Source of the DNA: Rothia mucilaginosa ATCC 25296
GTDB lineage: Bacteria; Actinomycetota; Actinomycetes; Actinomycetales; Micrococcaceae
Direction: 5' to 3'
Length of the DNA: 64,000 nucleotides
Assembly: GCF_000175615.1 (NCBI RefSeq)
Contig: NZ_ACVO01000016.1
Location: 106,801 to 170,800 of the forward strand
The notes beneath the pieces were generated by a model that had not been told where the DNA came from, searched no databases, and saw only the letters and a list, made by a program, of their open reading frames with translations. The first letter of the stretch is position 1; every line of letters begins with the position of its first letter. Below are positions 8,640-18,178 of this stretch, piece by piece. The translations under genes and the position numbers were made by a program.

Positions 8640-11117
8640 CTACGCCTCCGAGGGTTTCGCGCCGGTCAGGCGGTACGCCTTGTACACGCCCGTCACGTTA
8701 CGGACCACGTTCAGCACGTGCTCCAGCATGAAGCGGTCACCCAGCTCCAGGGCGAAGCGGTCCACCACGGTGCGGTCCTCCGAAGTGTGCACGCGCGCAT
8801 CCAGAATGTTCACGCCCGACTCAGAGATAGCACGAATCAGGTCGCTCAGCAGGCCCTTACGGTCCAGTGCCTCCACCTGAATCTGCACACGGTACGTAGC
8901 GGTCGGCGAAGACGCCCACTCGACCGTGGTCACGCGCGGCTCCTCGTCAGCGTTACGCATGTTCGGGCAGTCACGGCGGTGCACCGAAATGCCGTTATAG
9001 CGGGTCACAATGCCGATAATGTCATCCGGCGGGACCGGGGTGCAGCAGCGCGCAATCTTCGTCAGCACACCCTCAGCACCCGGCACAATCACACCGTTAT
9101 CGCCAATCGCCTTGCGGGTCGACTTCAGCAGCGTCTCGTCAAAGTCGCTGACCTCAACCTCGGGTGCCGGCTCGTCGCCGCGGTGCACCTCAACCAGGGT
9201 GTCAATGACCTGCTTCGGCGCGATCTCGTGTTCACCAATCGCACGGTACAGTGACGCCACATCGTTCTTGTGCAGCAGCTGAGCCACCTGAGTCATAATC
9301 TCCGGGCTCATCATCTTCTGCAACGGCAACTCACTGTTACGCATGCTCTTGGTGAGCATCTCGCGGCCGGCGAGCAGCGCCTCCAGGCGGCGTTCCTTCG
9401 CGAAGTACTGGCGGATCTTCGTGCGAGCGCGTGAGGAGCGAACGAACTTCAGCCAGTCCTCGCTGGGTCCGGCGTCTTCGTTCTTCGTGGTCATAATCTC
9501 CACGGTCGCGCCGGTGGGCAGGACCGTGTGCAGCGGCACGAGGCGGCCGTTGACCTTCGCGCCGACCGTGCGGTCGCCGACTTCACTGTGGATGGCGTAG
9601 GCGAAGTCCACGGGGGTGGAGCCGTTGGGCAGGGCGATTGCCTCGCCGTTGGGGGTGAGTACGACGATTTCGTCGGTGTCGAGGGTGTCAGCGAGCGACT
9701 CGTAGAACTTCTCCGACTCCGGGTTGGAGTTCGAAATCTCCGCAATGGACTGCAGGATGCCGACGTTCATCATCGCCGAGGTCTGGGTACCCGGCTCCTT
9801 CGGGTCCTTCGCGGGCGCGCCGCCACGAGCCGCAACCTTCTCGCCGCGCGACGCCGCCTTGTAGCGCCAGTGCGCCGCCACACCGTACTCGGCTTCTTCG
9901 TGCATCTTGTAGGTGCGAATCTGAATCTCAAGCGGCAGGTTGCCCGGACCGTACACGGTCAGGTGCAGCGACTGGTAGTTGTTGTTCTTCGGGTTCTTAA
10001 TGTAATCCTTGAAACGGCCAGTCATCGACGGCCACAGGGACAGCACGTGGCCGAGCACGGTGTAGCATTCCGCCTCTTCCTCGACCATGATGCGCACGGC
10101 GAGGATGTCGTTAATCTCGTCGAAGCTGCGGCCCTTCGTCTTCATCTTCTGATGAATCGAGTAGTAGTGCTTCGGGCGGCCCGTCACGGTCGCGTCGATG
10201 CCCACCTCTTTCAGACGCTCCGTAATCTTGGTGCGCGCCTCGTTCAGGAACTTTTCGAGGGCGGGGGTGCGTTCGCCGACCATACGCACCATTTCGGCGT
10301 AAATTTCCGGGCTCATAGCGGCGAAGGACAGGTCCTCCAGCTCCCACTTAATCGTGTTCAGGCCCAGGCGGTGCGCGAGCGGCGCATAAATTTTCAGGGT
10401 CTCTTCCGCCTTCTTCGCGGCGGAAGCCTGCGGCACGAAACGCCAGGTGCGGGCGTTGTGCAGGCGGTCGGCAAGCTTAATGAGCAGCACGCGGATGTCC
10501 TTGCTCATGGACAGCACGAGCTTACGAATCGTCTCGATGGAGGCGTTCTCGCCGTAGGTCATCTTGTCCAGCTTGGTCACACCATCGACCAGGTAGGCGA
10601 CCTCTTCACCGAACTCTTCGGTGAGCTGCTCCATCGTGTAGTCGGTGTCTTCCACCGTGTCATGTAGCAGACCCGCGGCGAGCACGGGGCCGGTCGCGCC
10701 CATCTCCGCAAGAATCGCGGTCACAGCCACCGGGTGGGTGATGTACGGGTCGCCACTCTTACGCTTCTGACCCTCGTGGCAGCGGTTCGCCACCTCGTAG
10801 GCGCGCTGCAGCACCTGAATGTCTTCGTCCGGGTGGTAGCGGCGCACGGCACGTACGACCGGCGCAATCATCGGGGAGAAACGGATGGTGCCGCCGTTCG
10901 AGTCGGATGCTTCCATCTTGCTGCTGCGGCTACCGAAGACCAGGCGGTTGGGCACACGTCCGCCAGCAGCCATGACGCGGTGCGAGCCGCGTTTCTTCTT
11001 TGCGTCAGACGAATCAGTTTCAGGCAGAGGAATCGGGCCAGCGGGCCGAACCGCGGGCTTCTCGGCGGTCCCTGCAGGGTTCTCAGCGTTGGTGTTCACG
11101 GCAGGTTCTGCACTCAT
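8640..11117 (-). CDS. relA: Bifunctional (p)ppGpp synthetase/hydrolase Rel
   Basis: An 825-residue stringent-response enzyme that makes and degrades (p)ppGpp. Domains in order: hydrolase HD domain with HDTVEDT at about 152-158, synthetase domain with GRPKHYYSIHQK and EIQIRT, a TGS domain (LTPNGEAIALPNGSTPVDFA), a helical/zinc-finger-type segment with ARCCTPVPPDDI, and a C-terminal ACT domain. The intact HD signature indicates that hydrolase activity is kept, as expected for the single Rel of actinobacteria. The N-terminus carries an unusually long low-complexity extension of about 80 residues rich in alanine, proline and basic residues. The ATG at 11117 has AAAGGAG upstream. It ends in its own terminator and is separate from secDF. 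Length and domain order are normal for the family. Confidence 0.97.
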   Translation of the reverse strand: MSAEPAVNTNAENPAGTAEKPAVRPAGPIPLPETDSSDAKKKRGSHRVMAAGGRVPNRLVFGSRSSKMEASDSNGGTIRFSPMIAPVVRAVRRYHPDEDIQVLQRAYEVANRCHEGQKRKSGDPYITHPVAVTAILAEMGATGPVLAAGLLHDTVEDTDYTMEQLTEEFGEEVAYLVDGVTKLDKMTYGENASIETIRKLVLSMSKDIRVLLIKLADRLHNARTWRFVPQASAAKKAEETLKIYAPLAHRLGLNTIKWELEDLSFAAMSPEIYAEMVRMVGERTPALEKFLNEARTKITERLKEVGIDATVTGRPKHYYSIHQKMKTKGRSFDEINDILAVRIMVEEEAECYTVLGHVLSLWPSMTGRFKDYIKNPKNNNYQSLHLTVYGPGNLPLEIQIRTYKMHEEAEYGVAAHWRYKAASRGEKVAARGGAPAKDPKEPGTQTSAMMNVGILQSIAEISNSNPESEKFYESLADTLDTDEIVVLTPNGEAIALPNGSTPVDFAYAIHSEVGDRTVGAKVNGRLVPLHTVLPTGATVEIMTTKNEDAGPSEDWLKFVRSSRARTKIRQYFAKERRLEALLAGREMLTKSMRNSELPLQKMMSPEIMTQVAQLLHKNDVASLYRAIGEHEIAPKQVIDTLVEVHRGDEPAPEVEVSDFDETLLKSTRKAIGDNGVIVPGAEGVLTKIARCCTPVPPDDIIGIVTRYNGISVHRRDCPNMRNADEEPRVTTVEWASSPTATYRVQIQVEALDRKGLLSDLIRAISESGVNILDARVHTSEDRTVVDRFALELGDRFMLEHVLNVVRNVTGVYKAYRLTGAKPSEA

Positions 11118-11284
11118 TCCGGGCTCCTTTGGACGTAACAGCGATGACCTGAGCCCCCGAATCTGCTCGTCGTTGAAAGGCGTGGATGCGGGCGCGCAGT
11201 ATCTTCTACCTTTATCCTACCCAGCACGCGGATATGAGCCAAAATATGCGCGTAAACTATGCCGCACTGTGACACATTAGGCCG

Positions 11285-11316
11285 GTGAAATATTAGACCT
11301 GTGAAATATTAGGCTG
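11285..11316. repeat. 16-bp tandem repeat, two copies
   Basis: The unit GTGAAATATTAG plus four bases occurs twice in a row, and a preceding ATTAGGCC gives part of a third copy. It lies about 170 bp upstream of the relA start. AT-rich content suggests a possible regulatory or slippage-prone site, but nothing more can be said. Confidence 0.6.
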
Positions 11317-11428
11317 GCGTACATGAGGTGGTTCAGCGGGGCATGAGGGAGGCGCCACTCCCCCGGTTCTGCTGCCCCGCGCCGCCGCGGGAGCAAACCA
11401 GCGGAAAGAAACCAGCGGGCACGCTAAA

Positions 11429-11460
11429 GGGGAGCCGACACCTTTCGGTATCGACTCCCC
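11429..11460 (-). terminator. Terminator hairpin downstream of secF
   Basis: A 14-bp stem with two mismatches (11429-11442 with 11447-11460) closed by a TTTC tetraloop, or GAAA on the minus strand, a very stable loop. It is followed on the minus strand by CCTTTAGCG. It lies 38 bp after the secF stop. Confidence 0.75.
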
Positions 11461-11498
11461 TATCGTTAGCAACGCCAGTAGCGCTGGCGGAACGTTGG

Positions 11499-12677
11499 CT
11501 AACCGTTCAGGTTCACGCGGTGAATCTCAATGGTTGCACGTGCCGGCTTCTTAGCGGGCTTCTCGGTTGCTTTCTCGTCCTCGGTCGCCTTGTCAGCAGA
11601 TCCCTCAGACTTCGCAGCCTTCTCAGCCTCGGCGGGCTCCTCCGAAGAATCGCCCTCAGCCTCGTCAGCAACCTCAGCGTCCTTGAAGTTGCCGCTCTCC
11701 ACCTTCGCGGTGTGCTCACGAATCTGAGCCTCACCCAAACGCAGCGAAGCATACAGCGGCGCAGACACGAACAGCGTACCGAACATGCCCACCAGAATAC
11801 CCACAAACAGCGACAGGGACAGGTCCTGCAGAGTACCCGCACCCAGGATGAACGCACCAATGAACAAGATCGCGCCCACCGGCAGAACACCCACAATAGC
11901 GGTGTTAATCGAACGGACCAGAGTCTGGTTCACCGCCAGGTTAATCTGCTCGGCAAAGGTCGTGTCACGGCGTTCCAGCACATCCTCGGTGTTCTCACGA
12001 ATCTTATCGAACACCACCACCGAGTCGTACAGCGAGTAGCTCAGAATCGTCAAGAAACCAATAATCGCACTCGGAGTAATCTCGAAGCCGAACGCGGCGT
12101 ACAGGCCAACCGTCACCACCACGGTGAAGAACAGGCCCGCAATAGACGCCAACGACATCTTCCAGGTACGGAAGTAGAACGCCATACCAATCAGCGCAAG
12201 CACCACAAACGCGACCAGACCCCAGAACGCCTGACGGGTCACATCCGCACCCCAGGTCGGGCCCACAAACGAAGAGGTCACGTCATTCTCAGAGACGCCG
12301 TAACCCTCCTGCAGAGCCGCCTTCACCTGCAGAGTCTCATCATCGCTGAGCTTGCTCATCTGGGCACGAATCGTACCCGGCGCAATATTGGTCACGCGAA
12401 CATCCGAAGCGTCCTTCGCCTTCTCGTGAATAATGCGCTCACCCGTAGCAGTATCAACGTGCGCGGTCTTCGAGACCACGAACTCCGAACCGCCACGGAA
12501 ATCAATACCCAGATTGAAGCCGCCACCAACAGCCGGAATCAGAACCGAAACCGCCATCAGCACAGCCGCAAGCAGCAGCCACAGGCGGCGCTTACCCACG
12601 AAGGGGTACGAGCGGGCACCCGAATGCAGGTCATTACCGAAGCGGGCAAAAGCATTAGGTTTCACATCGGTAGCCAT
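11499..12677 (-). CDS. secF: Protein translocase subunit SecF
   Basis: A 392-residue inner-membrane protein that works with SecD to use the proton-motive force during Sec-dependent export. It begins with a cytoplasmic segment, then a first membrane helix, a periplasmic domain with FNLGIDFRGGSEFV, and five further membrane helices ending near LFVSAPLYASL. Beyond the family core is a low-complexity tail of about 80 residues rich in Glu, Lys and Ala. Such charged C-terminal tails occur in other actinobacterial SecF proteins, but here the length is notable. The gene starts 2 bp after the secD stop, so the two are translationally coupled. Confidence 0.96.
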   Translation of the reverse strand: MATDVKPNAFARFGNDLHSGARSYPFVGKRRLWLLLAAVLMAVSVLIPAVGGGFNLGIDFRGGSEFVVSKTAHVDTATGERIIHEKAKDASDVRVTNIAPGTIRAQMSKLSDDETLQVKAALQEGYGVSENDVTSSFVGPTWGADVTRQAFWGLVAFVVLALIGMAFYFRTWKMSLASIAGLFFTVVVTVGLYAAFGFEITPSAIIGFLTILSYSLYDSVVVFDKIRENTEDVLERRDTTFAEQINLAVNQTLVRSINTAIVGVLPVGAILFIGAFILGAGTLQDLSLSLFVGILVGMFGTLFVSAPLYASLRLGEAQIREHTAKVESGNFKDAEVADEAEGDSSEEPAEAEKAAKSEGSADKATEDEKATEKPAKKPARATIEIHRVNLNG

Positions 12678-12679
12678 GC

Positions 12680-14371
12680 TTAGCTCTCCTTCTTCTCATC
12701 AGAAGCAGACTCGTCAGCCTCAGCGGCAGCACGCTCTGCACGGCGACGCTCAGCAATGCTCAGCTGCTTCTCCTCCGGGGTGCGGAGGCGACCGGCACCA
12801 CGGTACAGCGGCGTAGCACCCAGCGACTCAGGCGACAAGCCCGAGTGGCGGTGACCCTCACCGAAGTAGCGGGTATTCGCCAGCAGAGTCAGCATCGGGT
12901 GGGTGAACAGGTACACGACCACAAGGTCAGCAATCGCGGTCAAACCAAGGGTGAACGCGAAGCCCTTCACCGAACCGACCGACACCACGTACAGCACCAC
13001 AGCAGCCAGCAGGTTCACAGCCTTCGACGCCAGAATAGTGCGGGATGCACGCTGCCAACCGTGGTTCACCGCCGACGGGATCGTGCGGCCCGCACGGATC
13101 TCATCACGGATACGCTCAAAGTAGACGATGAACGAGTCAGCCGTAGCACCAATCGCCACAATCAGACCCGCCACACCAGCCAGGGACAGGCGGTAGTTCA
13201 ACGCCCAACCCAGCAGCGCAATCGCCTCGTACGAAATGATGCCCGCAACAATCAGCGACATCATCGTGACAAAGCCCAGCAGACGGTACTGGAACAGCGA
13301 GTACACGAACACCAGCAGCAGACCAATCAGGCCGGTCAGCAGACCCACACGCAGCTGCTCCGAACCCAGGGTCGCAGAAATCTGCTGCTCCGACTGGATC
13401 GTGAAGCTAATCGGCAGGGCACCGTACTTGAGCTGATCGGCGAGAGCCTTCGCCTCCTGCTCGGTGAAGTTACCGGTAATCTGCGGCTTACCGTCAGAAA
13501 TCACTGCCTGCGACACCGGGGAGGACAGCACCTTGCCGTCCAGCAGAATCGCGAAGCGGGCACGCGGATCATTTGCGTTCTGCGCACGAATCGCGTTCAG
13601 GCGAGAAGTAATGTTCTGGAACTTCTCACGAGCAGCATCGTTGAACTGAATGTTCACAGCCCAACGGCCCGTAGTCACGCCCTGACCGGTCGTCTCCTGC
13701 GAGTGGCTCGCGGTAGAAATATCGCTACCGCTCAGCTCCACAGGACCCAGAATGTACTTCTCCTGACCGTCAGTGGAACACGCCACCATCGGCTTAGTCG
13801 GGTCCGCGCTATCGGCGTCCTCATTGCGTGCCGCGGTGCAGTCCTTCGCCTCATACTGCTTGTACAGGTCCGCAGTAATCCAGTTACGATCCGAACCATC
13901 AGTCGGCTCCGCGGACGGCTTGGGCAGCTTATCGTCCGCAGTGCGGGCATCCTCAGCCACCGCAGTACCGGCACCAGACAGCAGCACCGGGCGGAACGTC
14001 ATATTTGCAGACGCCTGAATCAGCTGACGAGTCTCAGCGCTAATCGTTCCGGGAACCGAAACAACCACGTTATTACCCGAGCCGAAGGAGGTGGTAACCT
14101 CCGCCTCCGAAACGCCGGCACCATCAACGCGCTGACGAATAATCTCAACCGCCTGGTTCAACTGCTCCTGGGAGACGTTCTCATCCGAAGAGCCATTGAC
14201 CTTCGGAGAAAGAATCATCTGAGTACCACCCGAAAGGTCCAGGGCGAGCTTCGGTGCCCAAGAACCTCCCGAGTAGGTGCTGCCGAAAATACCGGCAGCC
14301 ATAACAACCATGAGCAGGACCATCGAGAGGAGCGCCCCTCGCGCGGCTGCAAGCGGTGAACGCTTAGCCAT
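12680..14371 (-). CDS. secD: Protein translocase subunit SecD
   Basis: A 563-residue partner of SecF. It has an N-terminal membrane helix, LALDLSGGTQMIL near residue 43 (the conserved D1 start), a large external domain, then the RND-type five-helix membrane domain with IVAIGATADSFIVYFERIRD. An insertion of about 100 residues in the external domain (residues about 145-215, rich in Asp, Ala and Thr) is typical of actinobacteria. The C-terminal tail after the last helix is long and charged, with an Arg/Ala-rich stretch. It is followed directly by secF and preceded by yajC with a hairpin between them. The start ATG at 14371 has a GGAAC element upstream. Confidence 0.96.
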   Translation of the reverse strand: MAKRSPLAAARGALLSMVLLMVVMAAGIFGSTYSGGSWAPKLALDLSGGTQMILSPKVNGSSDENVSQEQLNQAVEIIRQRVDGAGVSEAEVTTSFGSGNNVVVSVPGTISAETRQLIQASANMTFRPVLLSGAGTAVAEDARTADDKLPKPSAEPTDGSDRNWITADLYKQYEAKDCTAARNEDADSADPTKPMVACSTDGQEKYILGPVELSGSDISTASHSQETTGQGVTTGRWAVNIQFNDAAREKFQNITSRLNAIRAQNANDPRARFAILLDGKVLSSPVSQAVISDGKPQITGNFTEQEAKALADQLKYGALPISFTIQSEQQISATLGSEQLRVGLLTGLIGLLLVFVYSLFQYRLLGFVTMMSLIVAGIISYEAIALLGWALNYRLSLAGVAGLIVAIGATADSFIVYFERIRDEIRAGRTIPSAVNHGWQRASRTILASKAVNLLAAVVLYVVSVGSVKGFAFTLGLTAIADLVVVYLFTHPMLTLLANTRYFGEGHRHSGLSPESLGATPLYRGAGRLRTPEEKQLSIAERRRAERAAAEADESASDEKKES

Positions 14372-14425
14372 AATGTTCCTTCTTCGTGTGAATAGTATTG
14401 AGTGTTCTACAGATTCCGTAACGCG

Positions 14426-14457
14426 AAAACCCGACGCCGCTCACTGGGCGCCGGGCT
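14426..14457 (-). terminator. Terminator or attenuator between yajC and secD
   Basis: CCCGACGCC (14430-14438) pairs with GGCGCCGGG (14447-14455) with one mismatch. On the minus strand the stem is followed by TTTTCGCG. It lies between the yajC stop (14471) and the secD start (14371), so it could reduce read-through from yajC into secDF. Confidence 0.6.
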
Positions 14458-14470
14458 CATACGCGCTGAA

Positions 14471-14830
14471 TTACTTAGCAGTATCAGAAGAGGTATCGGA
14501 AGCGGGAGCTTCGGATGCGGTAGCCTCGTACACGTCCTCGGTCAGGGGCGCTGCGGGGGCTTCCTCCTCAACAAGGTTCAGGATCGCGTTCATGGACGCA
14601 GTAATCACAACGCCCTCTGCAATCTGAAGCTGCAGCTTGTTGTTCTCAAAGTCAGTGCTGACAACGGTGCCGTAGACGCCGGAAGCAGTCATCACCTGAT
14701 CACCGGGGACGAGCGCACGTCGCATTGCCTGCAGCGCCTCCACCTGCTTACGCTGACGCTTCTGGGCGGAGAACATCATCCATGCCAGCAGCGCCATCAT
14801 GGCGATCATAATCAGGAGGTTAAAATCCAT
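14471..14830 (-). CDS. yajC: Preprotein translocase subunit YajC
   Basis: A 119-residue small membrane protein of the SecDF-YajC complex. One N-terminal membrane helix (LLIMIAMMALLAWMMF) is followed by QKRQRKQVEALQAMRRAL and GDQVMTASGVYGTVV, the family signature. The acidic C-terminal tail has no known role. The open frame extends to 15136, but the ATG at 14830 gives the standard N-terminus. A purine-rich GAAAGTGAG upstream is a modest ribosome-binding site. It sits just upstream of secD on the same strand, the usual actinobacterial order. Confidence 0.92.
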   Translation of the reverse strand: MDFNLLIMIAMMALLAWMMFSAQKRQRKQVEALQAMRRALVPGDQVMTASGVYGTVVSTDFENNKLQLQIAEGVVITASMNAILNLVEEEAPAAPLTEDVYEATASEAPASDTSSDTAK

Positions 14831-15185
14831 GGTCTCACTTTCACATCCGCACCCGTGCCGCTCACCGCGAGGGTTGAGCGTACCAGAAGGTGTGGAATCG
14901 TAGATACAGTACGTATCCATCCTACGCGAGAGCATGAGCTTTAGTGACCCGAACCAGCGTTTTTGTGAGGTTAACCTGAGTTTTGGACTCTCTCGGCGTA
15001 ATTTTATGTCGCTGGTAAAGACCGGCAGAGCCCAATGGAACCCGACAGCGCCTGCAGAACCGGTAGAAGAGCTTGCCACGTCTGCAGAAAAGCTACCGGG
15101 GCACAGAGAAGCCCGCGGGAGGTTACTACCTCCCACGGGCTACTACAGTGTTATCAGCTGGTGCGGGGCTAAAGCTGATGCGGAT
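14831..15185. other. Intergenic region between ruvB and yajC
   Basis: About 355 bp. It contains an inverted repeat after ruvB (15111-15140) and probably the yajC-secDF promoter. No gene was recognised; the open frame extending yajC upstream lacks a start signal. Confidence 0.6.
15111..15140 (-). terminator. Hairpin downstream of ruvB
   Basis: GCCCGCGGGAGGT (15111-15123) pairs with ACCTCCCACGGGC (15128-15140) with one mismatch and a 4-base loop, 46 bp past the ruvB stop. There is no T-run on the minus strand, so termination would be imperfect. Confidence 0.6.
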
Positions 15186-16289
15186 CTAGAGCTGAATCTC
15201 CGGCGCTTCCAAGCCGAGGTGCTCCCACGCCGCGGGCAGAGCCACACGACCGCGCGGGGTACGACCAATCAGGCCCTCACGCACCAGGTACGGCTCGGCA
15301 ACCGTCTCCACGGTCTCCGTCTCTTCACCCACCGCAATGGCGAGGGTGGACAGACCCACCGGGCCGCCGCCGAACTTGTGAATCAGCGCCTCCAGCACGG
15401 CGCGGTCCAGACGGTCCAGGCCGCGCGAATCCACCTCGTACATATCCAGCGCGGTTGCGGCATCGGTCGCGTTAATGCGGTCCACGCCGTTCACCAGCGC
15501 CCAGTCACGCACACGACGCAGCAGGCGGTTCGCAATACGGGGCGTGCCACGAGAACGACCGGCAATCTCGGTGAAACCCTCGGAGGTAATCTGCATGTCC
15601 ATCAGGCCCGCGCTGCGGCGCAGCACCAGCTCAAGCTCCTCCACCGAGTAGAACTCCAGGTGACCGGTAAAACCAAAACGGTCACGCAGAGGACCGGGTA
15701 GCAGGCCCGCACGGGTCGTCGCACCCACGAGGGTGAACTGCGGTAGCTCCAGCGGAATGGAGGTCGCACCCGCACCCTTACCGACCACAATGTCCACACG
15801 GAAATCTTCCATCGCCATGTAGAGCATTTCCTCAGCCGGGCGGCTCATACGGTGAATCTCATCCAGGAACAAAACCTCACCGGGAGTCAGCGAAGACAGA
15901 ATCGCCGCCAAATCACCCGAATGCTGAATTGCCGGGCCGGAGGTGATGCGCAGCGGCGCCTCCATCTCTGCCGCAATAATCATTGCGAGAGTGGTCTTAC
16001 CCAGACCGGGAGGGCCCGACAGCAGCACGTGGTCGGCGCTACGGCCACGCATCTTCGAAGCCTCCAGCACCAGGGACAGCTGCTGACGCACACGGCGCTG
16101 ACCCACAAAGTCATCCAGGGACTTAGGGCGCAGTGCCGCCTCAATCATCTTCTCTTCAGGCTCTTCTTCCATCGCCACCAGGCGCTGGGCGGGAGCTGAA
16201 GATGCCTGAGTGCCGGGCACCTGACCGGGAAAATACCCGCCGGAAACCAGGGACGCCGCGGGCTGCGGCTCATAGGGATTCTGGCTCAT
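15186..16289 (-). CDS. ruvB: Holliday junction branch migration helicase RuvB
   Basis: A 367-residue AAA+ motor of the RuvAB complex. Visible motifs: [14 protein letters not shown], Walker [12 protein letters not shown], Walker B LFLDEIHR, sensor 1 VGATTRAG, arginine finger [10 protein letters not shown], and the C-terminal winged helix with [14 protein letters not shown] and GRTPRGR. The first 45 residues are a variable low-complexity extension. It follows ruvA by 54 bp in the order ruvC, ruvA, ruvB. Confidence 0.98.
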   Translation of the reverse strand: MSQNPYEPQPAASLVSGGYFPGQVPGTQASSAPAQRLVAMEEEPEEKMIEAALRPKSLDDFVGQRRVRQQLSLVLEASKMRGRSADHVLLSGPPGLGKTTLAMIIAAEMEAPLRITSGPAIQHSGDLAAILSSLTPGEVLFLDEIHRMSRPAEEMLYMAMEDFRVDIVVGKGAGATSIPLELPQFTLVGATTRAGLLPGPLRDRFGFTGHLEFYSVEELELVLRRSAGLMDMQITSEGFTEIAGRSRGTPRIANRLLRRVRDWALVNGVDRINATDAATALDMYEVDSRGLDRLDRAVLEALIHKFGGGPVGLSTLAIAVGEETETVETVAEPYLVREGLIGRTPRGRVALPAAWEHLGLEAPEIQL

Positions 16290-16343
16290 AGAATTCTTCT
16301 TTCACAAAAGTTTGAGTGGGATACGTCGAACAGGGCGCGCCGC

Positions 16344-16964
16344 TTAGTGGCGGCCCACCGTGTTCTGAGTACCCAAGGAGGCGAGCACACCGCGCAGGGC
16401 CACACCCACCGGCTCAGTTTCTGCGGCAGGGTTGTGCTGCACGTAAGCGTCAATAGCGGCGGAAGCGTCCTTCTCGCTCCAGCCCAGGGAGGTGAGAGCG
16501 TCAAGCACCTGCGGCTTCCAGACAATGCCCTGGCTCAGCGGTAGCTCATCGGTCTGGCCATCGCTGAGAATCAGCTTGCCGGCAAGCTCCAGCACAATAC
16601 GGCGGGCACCCTTCGGACCAATACCGGGAACCTTCGTGAACGCCTTATCGTCACCGGTTGCCACAGCGCGCTCCACCTCAGCGGCAGTGTGAACACTCAA
16701 CACCGCCAGAGCAATACGCGGGCCAATACCGGAAACCGAAAGCATCATATCGAACACTTCACGCTCGGCAGGCTCCGAAAAACCGTACAGAGTCATCGAC
16801 TCTTCACGCACAATCATGGTGGTCAGCACGGTAGCTTCCTCACCGGTGCGCAGCTTGGAGAGAGTACGCGCGGTAGCGTACACGAGCATGCCGAAACCGT
16901 TCACGTTAATCACCGCATGATCAAGGCCCACCTGAGCCACACGACCGGTCAGGGATGCAATCAT
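16344..16964 (-). CDS. ruvA: Holliday junction binding protein RuvA
   Basis: A 206-residue junction-recognition subunit. It starts MIASLTGRV, the standard N-terminus, so I use ATG 16964 with GGTGGAGAG upstream rather than the longer open frame to 17063. It has the OB-fold, the helix-hairpin-helix segments (MMLSVSGIGPRIALAVL and FTKVPGIGPKGARRIVLEL), and the mobile C-terminal UBA-like domain (DALTSLGWSEKDASAAI). A LexA-like box lies about 150 bp upstream in the ruvC-ruvA gap. Confidence 0.97.
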   Translation of the reverse strand: MIASLTGRVAQVGLDHAVINVNGFGMLVYATARTLSKLRTGEEATVLTTMIVREESMTLYGFSEPAEREVFDMMLSVSGIGPRIALAVLSVHTAAEVERAVATGDDKAFTKVPGIGPKGARRIVLELAGKLILSDGQTDELPLSQGIVWKPQVLDALTSLGWSEKDASAAIDAYVQHNPAAETEPVGVALRGVLASLGTQNTVGRH

Positions 16965-17116
16965 TTCTCTCCACCTTTCAACACCGCGCCCAGGAATGAG
17001 GCTCGCGGCAGTGTGAGAGCACCGGGAACTCCGGCACCCACAGAACGCACTCCCCCAGTTCAACGGGGAGACACTACAAGTATATTAGAATATTTCTTCT
17101 GAAATCAAGCATATAT

Positions 17117-17132
17117 TCGAACTTCTTAGCGA
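17117..17132. promoter_or_regulatory. Candidate LexA (SOS) box upstream of ruvA
   Basis: TCGAACTTCTTAGCGA on the plus strand (TCGCTAAGAAGTTCGA on the minus strand) matches 9 of the 12 fixed bases of the actinobacterial LexA site TCGAAC-N4-GTTCGA, with one half-site perfect. It lies in the AT-rich gap between ruvC and ruvA, 153 bp before the ruvA ATG. Confidence 0.45.
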
Positions 17133-17194
17133 ATACATGCGAGCCAGCAAGAGGTACGAAAAAGCCCACGAAAGTAGCTCTAGCGGCGGCACCT

Positions 17195-17887
17195 CTAGCG
17201 GCGAGCGCGTGCCTCCGCCTCCATCCAGGCACGCTGCGCCGGAGTCAACGCCCCGCCACGGCGAGCCTGCGCCGGGCGTGAACCCTGGTGAGTCTGCGTC
17301 TGGGCCGCCATGTTGATACCCGAACCGATACCGCCGCCACGCCAACCGTGACAGATCGCAATCGCCAAGGCATCGGCAGCATCGGCAGGTTTCGGCATGG
17401 AATCCAGCCCCAAAATACGGGTCACCATACGACCCACCGACGCCTTATCGGCGCGGCCGCTACCGGTCACCGCCGCCTTCACCTCCGAAGGGGTATGGAA
17501 GAACACCGGCACGCCGCGCATTGCCGCCGCAGAAATCACCGCGCCCGAAGCGTGCGCCGTACCAATCACCGTGTTCACCTGCTCCTGCGCGAAGATACGC
17601 TCAATCGCCAGGGCATCCGGCTTGTAGGTGTCGAGCCAGTGGGAGGCGGCGTTGAAAATCCAGAGAATACGCTGGTCCAGGGACTCCGCCGGGATGGTGC
17701 CGGCAACACCCACGTTCACGAAGTGCGCCTTACGGTCGGCGGTCATATCGAGCATGGAGAAGCCGCAGCGGGTCAGACCGGGGTCAACACCCATGATGCG
17801 GGTTGCACCCGGCACACGTTCCACGGCAGTGGCGGCATGGTTCTCACGCATGCTATCGCGTGCGGCAGGTTGAGCGGCGGCCATCAT
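17195..17887 (-). CDS. ruvC: Crossover junction endodeoxyribonuclease RuvC
   Basis: Resolves Holliday junctions. Catalytic acidic residues lie in [16 protein letters not shown] (Asp), [14 protein letters not shown] (Glu) and [14 protein letters not shown] (Asp, Asp). The N-terminus has about 30 extra residues before the nuclease fold, and the C-terminus ends in an Arg/Ala/Gln-rich tail. The start is uncertain: two adjacent ATGs (17887 and 17884) follow AAAGGGGAG directly, and a TTG at 17902 is also in frame. About 230 bp separates it from ruvA, a gap that contains the LexA-like box, so ruvAB may also have its own promoter. Confidence 0.95.
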   Translation of the reverse strand: MMAAAQPAARDSMRENHAATAVERVPGATRIMGVDPGLTRCGFSMLDMTADRKAHFVNVGVAGTIPAESLDQRILWIFNAASHWLDTYKPDALAIERIFAQEQVNTVIGTAHASGAVISAAAMRGVPVFFHTPSEVKAAVTGSGRADKASVGRMVTRILGLDSMPKPADAADALAIAICHGWRGGGIGSGINMAAQTQTHQGSRPAQARRGGALTPAQRAWMEAEARARR

Positions 17888-18077
17888 CTCCCCTTTCGAC
17901 AAACTCCCTCTAGAATATCTAGATTCTAGCCCTTCAGAATCCTAGCACCCGGCACCGGGGCGTGCCACGAGAACAGTCCCCACAAGCGCGGTCACCGCGT
18001 AAACAATCACCGCGTGAACAGTCACCGCGCGTCCCGCGAAAAGTACCCGGCGCATCCCCAAAATAGCCCCAGACGCT

Positions 18078-18136
18078 AAGAAGCCACTCCCCCAACCAGC
18101 CACCCTACGGCGGCTCGGTTAAAGGAGCGGCTTCTT
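18078..18136 (-). terminator. Long terminator hairpin downstream of yebC
   Basis: AAGAAGCCACTCC (18078-18090) pairs with GGAGCGGCTTCTT (18124-18136), and an inner stem (AACCAGCCACC with GGCGGCTCGGTT) continues it. It begins 43 bp after the yebC stop. Confidence 0.75.
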
Positions 18137-18178
18137 CAAGCATCAGATATCAGAACCCGAGTGATTGCTCCGCTGTGA

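Larger units (their letters stand above)
11118..11498. other. Intergenic region between relA and secF
   Basis: About 380 bp. It contains the secF terminator (11429-11460), a short tandem repeat (11285-11316) and presumably the relA promoter. No credible gene was seen. Confidence 0.6.
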
